Below, in pieces: positions 35,130 through 47,739 of a DNA stretch of 64,000 nucleotides. The notes under the pieces were generated by a model. The model saw nothing but the letters and a program-made list of their open reading frames with translations, searched no databases and was not told the origin of the DNA. Positions within the stretch are counted from its first letter, which is position 1. Each line of letters begins with the position of its first letter. Source of the DNA: Phorcus lineatus (lineage: Eukaryota > Mollusca > Gastropoda > Trochida > Trochidae); contig OV121092.1 of assembly GCA_921293015.1 (NCBI GenBank), positions 26,831,264 to 26,895,263 on the forward strand, in the 5' to 3' direction. The translations under genes were made by a program, and so were the position numbers.

Positions 35130-37411
35130 TCAAGATCTTTTCACCATTGATTTCAAGGCATGGAAACCTCCCTTTACACATGATATCATTGATGGAGATT
35201 TAGCCTCTTCTTTTTGAACAGAAACTTGATCTGTCTTTGATTTCAAACTAGTTACAAGCCAGTCCATTGCTTCTTGGAGGCCTTCGCCAGTTTTTGCGCT
35301 ACATCCCATTATGTTGGCCACTGGAAGGACGAGCATACAACATTTAGAAGCTTTAAAGGCACGATATCACGATTTATAGGAAACGAGATGATTAGAAAAG
35401 GAAAACAAATATTAGTAATTGCAAGACGAACTCTTTCATAACAAATAAAGGTACCCTCAAACGATGATATAAAGTTTAGAAAAGCAGATTTTCTCAAATG
35501 ATTAAAAAGTGTTCACACTTAAATGGTCACATGCACTATTGGTAAGAGATGTAATAATTTCCTTTTTGGACAACTGATAATCAGGTTGCTGAATTAGATG
35601 ATTGACCTACCATTAATCACAACCTATCATGTGATCAGAAATCAAATACAACCTATCATGTAAAGCCCCATTAAGTACAACCTAGCATATTATCCAGCAT
35701 TAAATACATTCAACCATGTAACAGCAGCAATAATTACAACCTACCATGTGACCCAGTAAGCTCATAAAAGTCCAGTTCTTTTGCCACTTGTTCCACACTG
35801 CGAGCTCCTTCCACATCTTGCTTGTTCGCCAGGATTAGAAAGATGGCGTCTTTCAGCAGTTCCTCTTGTATACATTCTTTAAACAGGTCGGCTATTTGAG
35901 AAGTATCGTACTCATCGATACAGCTGACAACTATCACCATGGCATCAACATGTAGCCTGTAAACATTTCTAGCCCAGACTCTCTGCAATAAAAAAATCAT
36001 CTTGATATAAGCATATAGTAAGTCATTTAATGCCAAAATGAAATTTTGAATAAACGCCAAAAAAAAAAAGATGAAGATGAAGATGTTATCAATAAGCCAA
36101 CTTTCGTTTTCCCCAATTTAGGACTTTTAAAGTTTAATTTGATTGCATTTGAAGCATTTCAGTACACGTGTCATTTATCGAAAATATTGAAAGAGGATCA
36201 AATAGTCGATAATTGAGATATAGTCAACTTATATTCAATGCTGCAGGACAGGATTTCCAAAAGTTGGAAAGTTATAGAAATAACCATGATGATAATGATA
36301 ATGATGACGATGTCAACAATGGTGTTATATTATGATTGATGATGAAGAAGACGATGGTGATGACGAGGAAAATAAGACTTACACTGTAATTGCGCCCTCC
36401 AAGATCCCATGACAACAAGGATATGTTGTCAATGGCAGTATTTTTATATCTGGCAACTGCAAAATGAAATAAAGGCCAGAAATAGTAAAGATGTTATCAC
36501 CAAAATTTAGCATCGGTCACTTATACTAAATACCAATGGTATACATAAAACAACTCATTTGGACCTACAGTCATGGTATGAGGTAACAGCCATGACCATT
36601 TGGGTAATTTATATGAAGTAAACTCTTTTTCTTCAAATCCATTATTTTAAACAAATTACAAAGAAATCGTGGATGAATATAATCAAATTGGCACAACATA
36701 CATATAGTTGAATGCATATGTGAAAAAGGTGAGCTGAGGGTATTTTCGTGGGTCGCTATTTCAAAATTCAGATTCGGTTTTATCAATTTGAAACAATATT
36801 AGGAAATCTTAATTTTTAACTTTACATAATGACACCGTACCATCCTCAAATCAGAGCTACTAAACTCATTTTACATTTCATTCTCTATAATGAATACCTG
36901 CTCTGGGCGACTAGAAATTTACCAATATGTTACAATACCTCAAATACGTGAATAAAAGGAGATAAACTCTGAACAAATTATATGCATTTTGTTACTTACA
37001 ACTACTTCCTTCTTCTTTAAATGCCTCGAGAATAGACTGTTTACCAGATCCATGGTATCCTGCAATTAATAGATAAATAAATAAAAAATAAATGAATTAA
37101 TCAGGTATGTAATCAAAGATAACTCACATATCAAGCATTGATCGTATCAAACCAAGGATTTATATAGGCCGTCTATATACGTCCTTGATCAAACGAATGT
37201 AAAAGCTAGTTCTCGTTATTGATTTAAATAAAGGGACGCAACTCTGTTCTGAACTGCTTGTTCAGTTTCGCTTCCATTCAATGCTGTTACATCAGTCATC
37301 AGTGACTGTGATACATACAAAGTAGAGAATGGATACATAGTTTTACATACCGTGCATAAATATCTTGAGCTTCTGTTTAGAAAATGTCTGGCTGCTCGAC
37401 AACTGCCCCAT
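35130..37411 (-). CDS. ARF-like GTPase-fold protein, array copy 2 (207 aa, pseudo-GTPase signature)
   Basis: Exons: 37411-37351, 37059-37000, 36456-36383, 35982-35745, 35320-35130. They join in phase to 207 codons. N terminus MGQLSSSQ (myristoylation type); P-loop GYHGSGKQS with Lys27 kept and Gln28 in place of the Mg-binding Thr; WDLGGR at 57-62 (Asp kept, Gln changed to Arg); NKQD at 118-121; CSAKTGEG with SAK 152-154; tail SMISCVKGGFHALKSMVKRS. The VVD found in other copies reads VVS (Ser85). The exon-4 donor is CATG-GTAGGTTGTAA, that is, the donor itself is a copy of the minisatellite monomer. A second upstream first exon (37947-38010) is dead through a TAG at codon 3. Confidence 0.9.
35590..35744. 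repeat. Degenerate 29-bp minisatellite, intron 4 of copy 2
   Basis: A few diverged monomers (caacctatcatgtgatcag, caacctaccatgtgaccc) run into the exon-4 donor. This is the shortest, most eroded version in the array, or an early state. Confidence 0.7.
36260..36372. repeat. GAT/GAC-rich microsatellite, intron 3 of copy 2
   Basis: An impure run of gatgatgaagaagacgatgg type beside the donor of exon 3. Equivalent runs sit at the same place in copies 3 to 6 (about 42605-42760, 49141-49220, 56455-56580, 62766-62812). Confidence 0.7.
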
Positions 37412-37495
37412 CTTTCCAAGTCTTGATCAGAGTTTCAGACGAGACAGGATGCTTACTGCTCTAAAAATAGTAACATTCGCTCTGAAGACTAATTT

Positions 37496-37515
37496 CTAAA
37501 TATAGCCCAGGAAGC
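37496..37515 (-). promoter_or_regulatory. Conserved promoter motif, copy 2
   Basis: The complement of ctaaatatagcccaggaagc, about 85-105 bp upstream of the ATG of the MGQLSSS exon. The same 20-mer, with one base difference, lies upstream of copies 3 to 6. Confidence 0.55.
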
Positions 37516-37946
37516 TGCATATATCCTAATTGATAAAACAACGTCTTATCTGATGAATAACAGAAGTTCTGAGTTTTTAAAATTTTATTTCAAATTGTAT
37601 TAAAACATATAATAACAAATCAACATAAAATGCACAAGTTTCACAGACGTTGACAAATTATCTACACATTAACACATATCTGTAATGTATTCAAATAAAC
37701 TGAATATATTTACAAAAAATAGACATCATCACAACCATTCTTCAGCGATTTATGTGAGACACCTTTGCAAATAGTCGAAAATACACATAACGTAAAATCC
37801 AAACCTAAATGCTTGTGTCTAGGCAAAAAAAAAGTCATAAAATTCATTTAAACTAAATAAAACTGATTTCTGCGCCGGGAGTGACGTTCTCATACACGCA
37901 GGTGCGATATCATATACAACAATTCGATATAGCTTTATATACTTAC

Positions 37947-38010
37947 CGTGTATATAAATCCTTATCTCTTTTCTCGCTGTCAAATTTGGATAGCTAAATG
38001 ACTAACCCAT
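37947..38010 (-). pseudogene. Dead alternative first exon (MGQSFSYP type), copy 2
   Basis: 64 bp, aligned with the working first exon of copy 1 and with the same G-GTAAGT donor. Codon 3 is TAG in place of the Gln codon; the rest (SFSYPNLTARKEIRIYIH) is intact. This is the least decayed of the dead alternative exons. Confidence 0.8.
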
Positions 38011-39835
38011 CTTATTTAAGTGCTTCAATAACGAGGGTCCTTTCAAATTATAGATGATGTTGTACGTAAAAAAGCTCATTTAGTGACAGATTATGATCTA
38101 AAGATTTATTGTTCTTATCTTATTGCGTGAAAAATATTTCAATAAGATGGTTTGATGATATCTAAACATCGTGGCCGGATATTGTTAAAATGCGGGAAAC
38201 GCAATATGATTAAAGCGGCCTTAAAATATATTTCGTTGTGAGGCATTTCAATAGCAACGATTGTTATTTACATGTTATATTATAAATGTGAACCACCTGT
38301 TATATGGTTGGCTAAAACTCGGGGAGGTACTTATCAAAAATTGTCACTTTAAAGGGTATTGAAAAAAATATTTTTCATCGGAGATTAACGGAAATGTGAC
38401 AAGACATAAATTTAATAGGCAGCCTCTGTAGGAAGACAATCGAAATTGACGAATTATTAAACTATTAAAATTTTCGGGGACATGTACAAGTATTTGAAAT
38501 GATATAAAGTTTATAAATATTTTAAAAGCAAACCTTTCTGTGACGTGAACGTATTGACTGATTGCCATGGTAAGGTATGCGTCAACAAATATGTTTGTAT
38601 TCAGTTATAAAGTTGATACTAAAAAACGGAAGTATTAAATGCAGCGTTGCATTAAATCTGCAAGAACTACGATATCGGAAATAATCAATTTTGCTTACAG
38701 CCAGAAAGGCATAAACGCCAGCCGCCATTGTTAATGGATCGCCATTGTTAAATCCATTAATAATGCTAATACAATGTTCATGAAATCAATTAGATTACAA
38801 ATTTCCTTATTAAACATTATTTCATCTTTTGTTAACAGTTCAGAGTTCGGCCTTAACTTTTTCATTGTTTGACTGAGGGTAAATATCAATTAATGTTTCA
38901 TTGCATCGATAGCAAGCTTAAGCGAGTGTCCATGTCTTCATATGCCTCAAAATAACCATATTTGATCCGAAAAGCCTGTTAAAGTCATAGGCTCATTTTT
39001 GCAAGGCAAATTGTAATATATATAAGACAAATAGATCACCACTCAGAATTCTTTCCCCTGACGTTTGAAATTTTTTCAGAACTCTGCGTGCATTCTAGCC
39101 CTCAATAATGAAATTCAAAACACCCTACCCTGTCTTTGTCGAGCGTCAGTCATTACAACGTCAAAAGCCATGACGTAGAACACATGAAATTACCTAGCTG
39201 ATTATGCAATGAAAATAACTAATGCTTACCCTTTTCAACTACTGAAAGAACACAAAAGGTCTGTCATAAGCATCGGCGCTGCAATTACTAGATTTCCGGT
39301 ATATCGCACTTACGATAGGCACAACGTCACCCCCAATTGTAAAACGGACATACAAGATGAAAGTATTTGCAGATGCCACAGGAAAGATTGGTGGTTGTGA
39401 TCAGATTTTATTTCGTGATGAATAATAAGTTCAGTTTAGTTGCCTCACAAAGGTGTTTCTATTACTTTAAAATGTCTTGATAATCATATGAACCTATACA
39501 AACCACAACAGAGCTCTGGATGATTTGCCTAAGACATGTCTGATGTGTAATTTGAACTTTGACGGATAAAGGATGAAAACATTAACGTGAAAGAAGAACA
39601 GCTTTTTAAGTGTAATTCTGTAAATGATGTGATAACCGCTAATTATAATTATGGTATGATTGAAAATGTTATTTTAGGGCAGAGGCAAAATAACATCATG
39701 TCCACAAATACATTTGAGAATATCCCGTTGATTTTTCAAAAACATTAAACATAATAAACTTAGCTATCCATACATTTTAAATAGGTATCATTGTACGGAA
39801 AAAATGCAAATATTGGATAGAACGATATCGTAAAA
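38011..39835. other. Spacer between copies 2 and 3
   Basis: Duplicated upstream DNA. 38163-38240 is the conserved block seen at 31286. The stretch 38293-38580 is almost identical to 52306-52590. No gene is supported. Confidence 0.6.
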
Positions 39836-40280
39836 TATTTTTTATTCGAAAACTGATGAGGAAAGTACAACGGTTAAGTTAAACATTTTTATGAAGACAT
39901 ATTTACATCAAATTGCTGTATCATCCTTTCTGGTTTTGGTCATCATGCCTTCAGAAGGTTCATACCAACCTCGTTCTGATCTGCATCTCTATTTGTGTAT
40001 CACAATTTAAAAATTTGTAGACATGAACATGTGCATACGTTATGTGTAACAATTTTCCTATTTTTGTACTGCATATGTATGGTATGTGAACATGTGGTAT
40101 GCAGCTGCAAAGAATACATAAAAGGATAGAAAGAAAAAAATTATTCGAGAGTGCCGCATCACGATATATATACATGTACATAATTTATCTTAAACAACAG
40201 TCCATTTCTGTCCTCAGGCATGTAAAGGTTAGTATTCAGAAATTCATAATTATTGACATTTCGACCAGTTTTTGCTGTTG
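39836..40280 (-). terminator. Conserved 3' flank with poly(A) signal, copy 3
   Basis: The complement of AATAAA at 39841-39846, then the shared segments tctggttttggtcatcatgc and cttcagaaggttcatacca, and further right cagtccatttctgtcctcag. It lies about 200-600 bp downstream of the stop of copy 3. Probably a long 3' UTR and cleavage site. Confidence 0.5.
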
Positions 40281-40458
40281 AATATTGATGGAAGAAGAAA
40301 CTTCTTTAGAAACAGACAGTTTACATCAATGAAAAGGGTTTTAAAAATATAGGTGAGGCTTAGATTGTATTCCAGTGATGGTTTTTATTCACGTATTCAA
40401 ATACATAAACACTTTGTGCTGAACGAAAGTCACTTGAAGTTATCTGCAACTAAATTTA

Positions 40459-43400
40459 TTATCCAGATTTTTTAACTATTGACTTCAGAGAATGGAAACC
40501 TCCCTTTACACACGATATCACTGATCGAGATTTAACCTCTGGTTTCTCGACAGGAACTAGTTCTTTCCTCGATTCCAAACTGGCTACAAACCAGTCCATC
40601 GCTTCTTGGAGGCCATCGCCAGTTTTTGCGCTACATCCCATTATGTTGGCCACTGGAAAGAAGGGCATGCAACATTTAGAAGATTTAAAGGCACTTTTTC
40701 ACGATTTACAAGAAAATCACGTGATCTTTTGAAAAGGAAAAGAAAATCAATCAATAAAAGGAGTCGTTCAACGAGGGTATCAAGTTCAGTTAAGCAGGTA
40801 TTTTCCTAAAATGATTAAACCTGCTCACACTAAAATAGCCGCATGCAGAGTTGGGTTGATAGGTTATAATTTTTTTGACACGAGAAAATCAGGTTGCTAA
40901 ATGAGATGATTGACCTCACATTAATCACAACCTCTCATGTGATCAGAAATCAAATACAACCTATCAGGTGAAAACAATAAAACCATGTGACCTACCGTTA
41001 ATTACAACCTACCATGTGACCTAACATTACAAACAACCTACCATGTGACTTACATTGTAACATTACAACCTAATACAACCAACTATGTGATCTACCATGA
41101 ATTTCAACCTGTACCATGCGGCCTAACATAAATACAAACTATCATGTGGTCCAACATGATATTACAACATACCATGTGACCTAACATTAATTACAACTTA
41201 CCATTTGACCTTACATTAATTACAACCTACCATGTTACCTAACATGAATTACAACATGTACCACGTGGCCTAATATAAATACAAACTATCATGTGGTCCA
41301 ACATGATATTACAACATACCATGTGACTAACATTAATTACAACTTACCATGTGACCTTACATTAATTACAACCTACCAAGTGACCTTACATTAATTACAA
41401 CCTACCATGTGACCTAACATTACTGACAACCTACCATTTGGTCCACCATGAACTTACAAACTACCATGTGACCTAACCTTAACTACAAACTACCATGTGC
41501 CTTACATTAATTACACCCTACCATGTTACCTAACATGGATTACAACATGTACCACGTGGCCTAATATAAATACAAACTATCATATGGTCCAACATGATAT
41601 TACAACCTACCATGTGACCTAACATTATTTACAACATACCAAGTGACCTAACATTAATTACAACCTACCATGTGACCTAACATTAATTACAACCTACCAT
41701 GTGACCTGATATCAATTACAACCTTATGTGGTCCAACGTGAAGTTACAACCTACAATGTGACTTAACATTATTTATAAGCTACCATGTGACCTAAGATGA
41801 ATTTCAAATTTCCATGTGACCTAACATTAATTACAACATACCCTGTGATCTAACATTAAGCATAAACTACTTACCATTAATTATAAACTACCATGTGGTC
41901 CAACATGAAATTACAACACGTGATCTAACATTAATTACAACCTACCATGTAACCTAACATTAATTACAACATACCATGTGACCTACACAAAATATAACTT
42001 ACCATGTGACCCAGTAAGCTCATAAAAGTCCAGTTCTTTGGCCACTTGTTCCACACTGCGAGCTCCTTCCACATCTTGCTTGTTCGCCAGGACTAAAAAG
42101 ATGGCGTCTTTCAGCCATTTATTCTGGAGAAACCCTTTAAGCAGGTCGGCTAATTGAAAAGTGTAGTAGTCATCGATACAGTCGACAACTATCACCATGG
42201 CATCAACACGGTGCCTGTAGACAGATCTAGCCCAGACTCTCTACAATAAGAAATCATCTTGATATGAACATGCAGTAAGTCATTTACATTTACAATGCCT
42301 AAAAACTGCCAAAACGAAATTTTGAATAAACGCAAATTAAATTGCTTTAACGAAATCTCTATTATGAAAAAGAGGAGAATATATTTACTTTTTCATAAGA
42401 TGAATAAATTTCCCAAAGATGAAGACGTTATCAAGAAGCCTACTTTTCGTTGCATCAAACTTTAGGTCTTTTAAAGTTTTATTTTGATTGTGCTTGAAGC
42501 TTTTCAGAACATATATAATTTATCGAAAATATTGAAAGGGGACAACATAGTCGATAATTGAGTTATATTCAACGCTGTTGGACGTCAGTAAATGTTATCG
42601 CCCAATGTTATGTAACACAATGATGATAATAACGACGATGACGATAAGTAATTATCTTCATTATACACAATATCATTATGATGATAGTGATTACAATGTC
42701 AAACATAGTGTTTTATTCATGATGAGAACGACGACGATGATGATGAAGATGACGAGGTTAAAATGCTCAGAGTACAGCTGCATACCAAAAGTTTGTTCAC
42801 TTACCACTGAATCGTAGTGTGAATATCATGCAATTTTGGTTTCGTTTCAACGTCAATAGAATAACTTAAGCAAGACTGACAACGGACCACCCATTGTCCG
42901 TGTGTGAAATAGCCATTCTTGAACACATTTTGGCATTGTCTGGTAACTCGTGCAAAAATTCGAAATTTGGCATATTGATATAGACAGATGGGGTCACATT
43001 TTCGAAAATTCGATTTCGTTAAATGTCGAATAAAATGTTCCATATCATCTCTCTGCGATTTAAACCAACATAATCACATTGAATTTGTGCTAAGAAACAA
43101 ACGTGACTATTTTTAAAAGAAGTTGATAAGTTTAAAAAGATTTTATGGAGAAAAATAAAAATTAGTGTTTTCGGAATTTTGACCCCTGGTCACTTCAATG
43201 ACCTGCCAAAACTGTTACAGGTAATTGTGGGGTACTATAAACTTTTTTCTTAAAGAAGAATGGATCTGCATATGTATATTGGAAATTCCATATTTTCGCA
43301 GCGCTACGATACCTCAAAGACATCTCAAATTACATGATATTTGCACTAGTATATTCAAGTATGTTAACAAACTTTTGACATGCAGGTGTATGTTGTTGGG

Positions 43401-44426
43401 GGTCAAATATGTCAAATATGACAAGTAGTTGTTGTTTCTGAAAATTAACATCTTAATGTTTACCAGTTAGCATTGTGACAATAAACAGGGTAAATATCGA
43501 GATGTATGATCAAAAACCGGACAATTGCATTCATTCTTACATTCATATGGCCATTTTTAATTTAACATCGAAAAAAAAGCAAATGTCATAATGTTGGTAT
43601 TTAAGAGACAAATATGCAACTTTACATAAGCGATTTGAACTATATTCAAGCCATTAGATATTTTGGCTCTATTAAAGCCAAATACAAAATTAATGAAACA
43701 TACTCTGTGTTATTTTAATGAGACTCACACTCTTATCGCGCCCTCCAAGTCCCCACGGTATTGAGGTTATGTTGTTCATGGCAGTCTTTTTATATCTGGC
43801 AACTGCCAAATGAAAACAACCCAACAGAAATAATAAACATAATATTACAAAATTTAGCGTCGGTCACTAATAGCAAATACTAATGGTATATATAAAGCAA
43901 CTCATTTGGACCAAGAGTCATTGCTTACATTGCTTGAGCCATGACCAATTGGGTAATTTATGTTTGAAGTTACCTCTTTGGTTGTTTTAAGATGACGGTA
44001 TTTTTGTGAGTCGCTATTTCAAACTTCGGATTTGTTTGTTCAATTTGAAACAGTATTAGGGATATATATAGCGTTCTTTGAATAATATCAAAATCAATGC
44101 ACTTTATATAACTTTATATATTTACATCACCCTCAAACCCAGCGCTACTAAACGCAAGGGCGGTTTTACATTTCATTTTCTATAGTCATTTACCTGCTCT
44201 GAGAGAATATAATCAAACCCATATGTAACTCAAATACATTTATAAAATAAACTAAACCCTTTAAAAGTATGTGGATTTTGTTACTTACAACTACTTCCTT
44301 CTGTTTCAAATGCCTCGAGAATAGACTGTTTACCAGATCCAATGAAACCTGCAAGTCAGATTACGAAATCATAGAATTTTTGTAGTAATTCAGGTCTCCC
44401 ACTTAAATAAATAAATAAATAAATAA

Positions 44427-44496
<70 letters not shown>

Positions 44497-44790
44497 GAAT
44501 GAATGAATGAATGAGGTATGTAATGATAGATAACTCACATATATCAAGCTAAAGAAGCATTGATTGTATCAAACGAATGTAAAAGCAAGATTGCTCGTTT
44601 AACTGATTAAAATAAGGGGACGCCACTCTGTCCGAACTGCTTGTTTAGTTCCGTATCTATTCAATGCTGTTACATCAGTAACTGTGATATATTCAAAGTG
44701 AAGATAGGATACTTAGTATTACTTACCGTGTATATATATCATGGGCTCCCGTTTAGGCGATAACGTCTGGCTGCTCGATAACTGCCCCAT
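40459..44790 (-). CDS. ARF-like GTPase-fold protein, array copy 3 (209 aa, pseudo-GTPase signature)
   Basis: Exons: 44790-44727, 44348-44289, 43802-43729, 42240-42003, 40652-40459. They are in phase, 209 codons. N terminus MGQLSSSQTLSPKRE; P-loop GFIGSGKQS (Gln29 at the Mg-Thr site); the G3 region is PWGLGGRDKS, so both the Asp and the catalytic Gln are replaced (Gly59, Arg63); VIVVDCIDDYY; NKQD at 119-122; CSAKTGDG; tail SVISCVKGGFHSLKSIVKKSG. The exon-3 segment is the most divergent among copies 2-6 (ITSIPWG against ITLMSWG). The donor of exon 3 is GTGAGT. Intron 4 carries a large minisatellite. The alternative first exon upstream has lost its ATG. Confidence 0.9.
40905..42002. repeat. 29-bp minisatellite, intron 4 of copy 3
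   Basis: About 1.1 kb of imperfect monomers, plus-strand consensus accatgtgacctaacattaa then ttacaacct. On the coding strand every monomer offers GGTCACATG-GTAGGT, the same as the exon-4 end GGGTCACATG-GTAAGT at 42003. Confidence 0.9.
43385..43716. repeat. Interspersed element in intron 3 of copy 3
   Basis: It has gtcaaatatgtcaaatatga and gtgacaataaac segments, ends catactctgtgttattttaa and is related to 8079 and 56580-56955. It lies directly beside exon 3, at the same site as in copy 5, so it was carried by the gene duplication. Confidence 0.65.
44404..44518. repeat. AAAT/GATA/GAAT microsatellite, intron 1 of copy 3
   Basis: Pure aaat, then about 18 gata units, then gaat units. Tetranucleotide runs lie at the matching place in copies 4, 5 and 6. 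Confidence 0.9.
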
Positions 44791-44897
44791 CTTTACAAGT
44801 CTTGATCAGAGTTTCAGATGGGAAGGAGGCGTTCTACTCTGCGCTCCTTTACATTGCGAATTCTAGAAATAGTAACACTCGCTCGGAAGACGAATTT

Positions 44898-44919
44898 CTA
44901 AATATAGCACAGGAAGCTG
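44898..44919 (-). promoter_or_regulatory. Conserved promoter motif, copy 3
   Basis: The complement of ctaaatatagcacaggaagc, about 110-130 bp upstream of the ATG at 44790. Confidence 0.55.
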
Positions 44920-45587
44920 CATACATTATAATTGATAGAACGTTTTATCTGTTGAATAACATAGAAGTACTGAGATTTTGTTTTCATTTAAGATCTTATT
45001 TAAACACAAAATAACAAATTAACATAAAAGAGAAATTATTCACACATTACCACATATAAAGAATTTAAATAAACTAAATATGTATTTACAAAAATATTAA
45101 CGTTGAAACATATATATACAAAGTAATGAAGTAAAGGACTTTTTTTAATGCTATGCAATCTAGTGATAGGGACTATTTACTCGTACTTCATTACTACTAC
45201 CATTTCTTCAATGCTACTAAAAGGATTAATAACATATAAAGGCCCAAAGCAGTTATAGATAGGCATACATGTAAATCCATACGCACGTTGAATCACTATA
45301 CAGTCAAGCAGGCAGACAGACATTATCATATTTTTACCTAGTTTTTATATAACCATTCGTTAAGCGATTTATGTGAGACACTTTTGCAAATAGTCGAAAA
45401 ATACACATAACGTAAAATCCAAACCAAAGTGCTTATAAGGGTAAGTCTAGGGGGAAAATAGTCGTAAAAGACACATATAAACTATACCAATTTCTGAGCC
45501 GGGAGTGACGTTCACATTCACGCAGGTATGATATTGTATACAACAATTTAATATAGCAAAATCCTCCTTTTAGCTTTATTATTTTAC

Positions 45588-45645
45588 CGTGTACATAAAT
45601 CCTGATCATGATGTCCTTTCAAATTCAGATAGTTAAATGACCAAT
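45588..45645 (-). pseudogene. Dead alternative first exon, copy 3
   Basis: Matches the MGQSFSYP exon but the start codon is ATT, and the frame meets TGA within seven codons. The donor is weakened to GTAAAA. Confidence 0.75.
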
Positions 45646-46960
45646 CTTATTTGAATTCTTTAATAAACACATCCGTTCAAATTAACGATGTAGTTTTACG
45701 TAAAAAGTATCAGATAAGTTGTACCAGATTGTGATCTAATTATAGATTAAACATATTGACTAGATATTTCTTTCTGAGCAAGAATTAAGCACGATAATAA
45801 AATATAGAGCGCTTCAGTTGTTCATTTAAAACACACTCATTATTTTTTCTATCACCATTTTAACTTATCATGGTAAAAGATTAATTGTTTATATCTAAAT
45901 GCGTGAACAATATTTCAATAAGCTTGTTTGCTAATATCTAAACATAGTAGTTTGTTATTGGAGTAAACATCGTGGCCGTATATCGCTAAAATGCGGGAAA
46001 CACAATCTGATTAAAAAATTAAAATATATTTTGTATTGAGGCAAGAGCTACGATTGTTATTTACCTGTTAAATTGTAACCACCTGTTATTTGATTGGCTA
46101 AAACTCAGGGATGTACACATCACAAATTGTCACTTTTATATGAAAGAATATGGTTCATCGGAGATTAACTGACAAAAAACAAGTTGGCTTTTGACGAATT
46201 ATTAAACTATCAAAATTTTTGGGGACATCTACATGTATCTGAAATTATTAAAATTTTAATTAATCTATAAAAGCAAAATTGACTGTGACTTGAATTTCCT
46301 GACTGACTTCCATGGTAATATATACAGTAACAACATATAACATTAAAGTAAGGTGTCAATGTTACTAACGACCTACACTCTACCATGTAAGTCACTCACC
46401 ATTTATGTTCGTATTCAGGTGCAGGTCCAAAGTTGATTCTAAAGAAACGAAAGTACTTAATGCAGAGTGGCCTTAAATCCGCAAGAACTACGTTAACGGA
46501 AATTTTCGAATTTTACTTATAGCCAAAACGGCATAAACGGCAGCTGCTATTGTTAATCAATTAACAATGCTAATAAAATGTTTATGAAATTAACTAGCTT
46601 ACAAGATTTATACATTATTTCATCTTTTATTCTTAAAGCGAGTGTCAATGTCTTCATATCCTTTAAAATAACTATTTGAACCGAAAAAGCGTGTAAAGTG
46701 CTTTAAATTATCATGTGAACTTTGAGCGATAACGGATGAAAACATTAATATGGATGAAGAGCATGTAATTCTGTAAATGATGTGATAACCGCAAACTATT
46801 ATTCATGGTATGATTGTAAATATTATCTTAGGACAAAGGCAAAATAACATCGTTTGAGAATATCCGATTGTTTTGTTTCAAAAACACTAAACATAATAAA
46901 CCAAGCTATCAATAAATTTTCAATAGGTATGAATGCAAAAACGCAACGGTATTTTAAAAC
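45646..46960. other. Spacer between copies 3 and 4
   Basis: Contains the conserved upstream block (45967-46030) and diverged duplicated flank. No gene is supported. Confidence 0.55.
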
Positions 46961-47590
46961 ATTTTTTATTCGAAAACTGACGTGGAAAGTACAAAGGTTA
47001 AGTAAAACATATTTATGAAGATATATTTACATCAAATTGCTGTATCATCCTTTCTGGTTTTGGTCATCATACCTTCAGAAGGTTCATACCACCCGGGCAC
47101 CCTCGTTTTGATCTGCATCTCTGTACCGTGATCTGTACTTTAACGGAATCGTATATCATACACAACAGTAAACCATAGCAGTTTTGGCAGGTCATTAAAG
47201 TGACCAGTGGTCAAAATTCCGAAAACATGCAATTTAAGTTTTCGCTACAAAATCCATCTGAAGTTATCAACAGCTTTTAAAACATAACATTTTTGTTCCT
47301 TTGCACTAAGTCAAAGTGATTGTACTCATTTTTTTTCTCAATGATTGGAACTGGATTATTCTAATGGAAATCTCAGGCAATCAGAATTTCGAAAATATGA
47401 CCCGGCCCTTCCGTCTATTTCATCATACCAAACTTCGAATTATTGCACGAGAGACAAGACGTTTACAAACAAGATATATATACATGTACATATCTTCAAA
47501 CAACAGTCCATTTCTGTCCTCGGGCATCTCTGGGTTAATGTTCCGAAACTCATAATTATTGACATTTCGGCCAGTTTTAGCTGTTGAATA
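46961..47590 (-). terminator. Conserved 3' flank with poly(A) signal, copy 4
   Basis: The complement of AATAAA at 46965-46970, with the tctggttttggtcatcatac and cagaaggttcataccaccc segments, then at 47500-47545 cagtccatttctgtcctcgg. About 150-780 bp downstream of the stop of copy 4. Confidence 0.5.
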
Positions 47591-47739
47591 TTGATGAAAG
47601 AACAAACATCATAAGAAACAGAGAGTTTCATCAATGGAAAGGGTTTTCAAAACCCATTTGAGGCTTAGGTTGTATTCCAATGAGAGTTTGTATTGTATCT
47701 TAATTTTAAGTCACTTGAAGTTATCTGCATCTCAATTGA

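Noticed and set aside
40905-42002. CRISPR-like regular repeats
   Set aside because: Monomers are contiguous imperfect 29-bp units without unique spacers, inside an intron of an animal gene. This is a minisatellite.
44356-44547. Open frame with repeated SIYL units
   Set aside because: Translation of the GATA microsatellite in intron 1 of copy 3.
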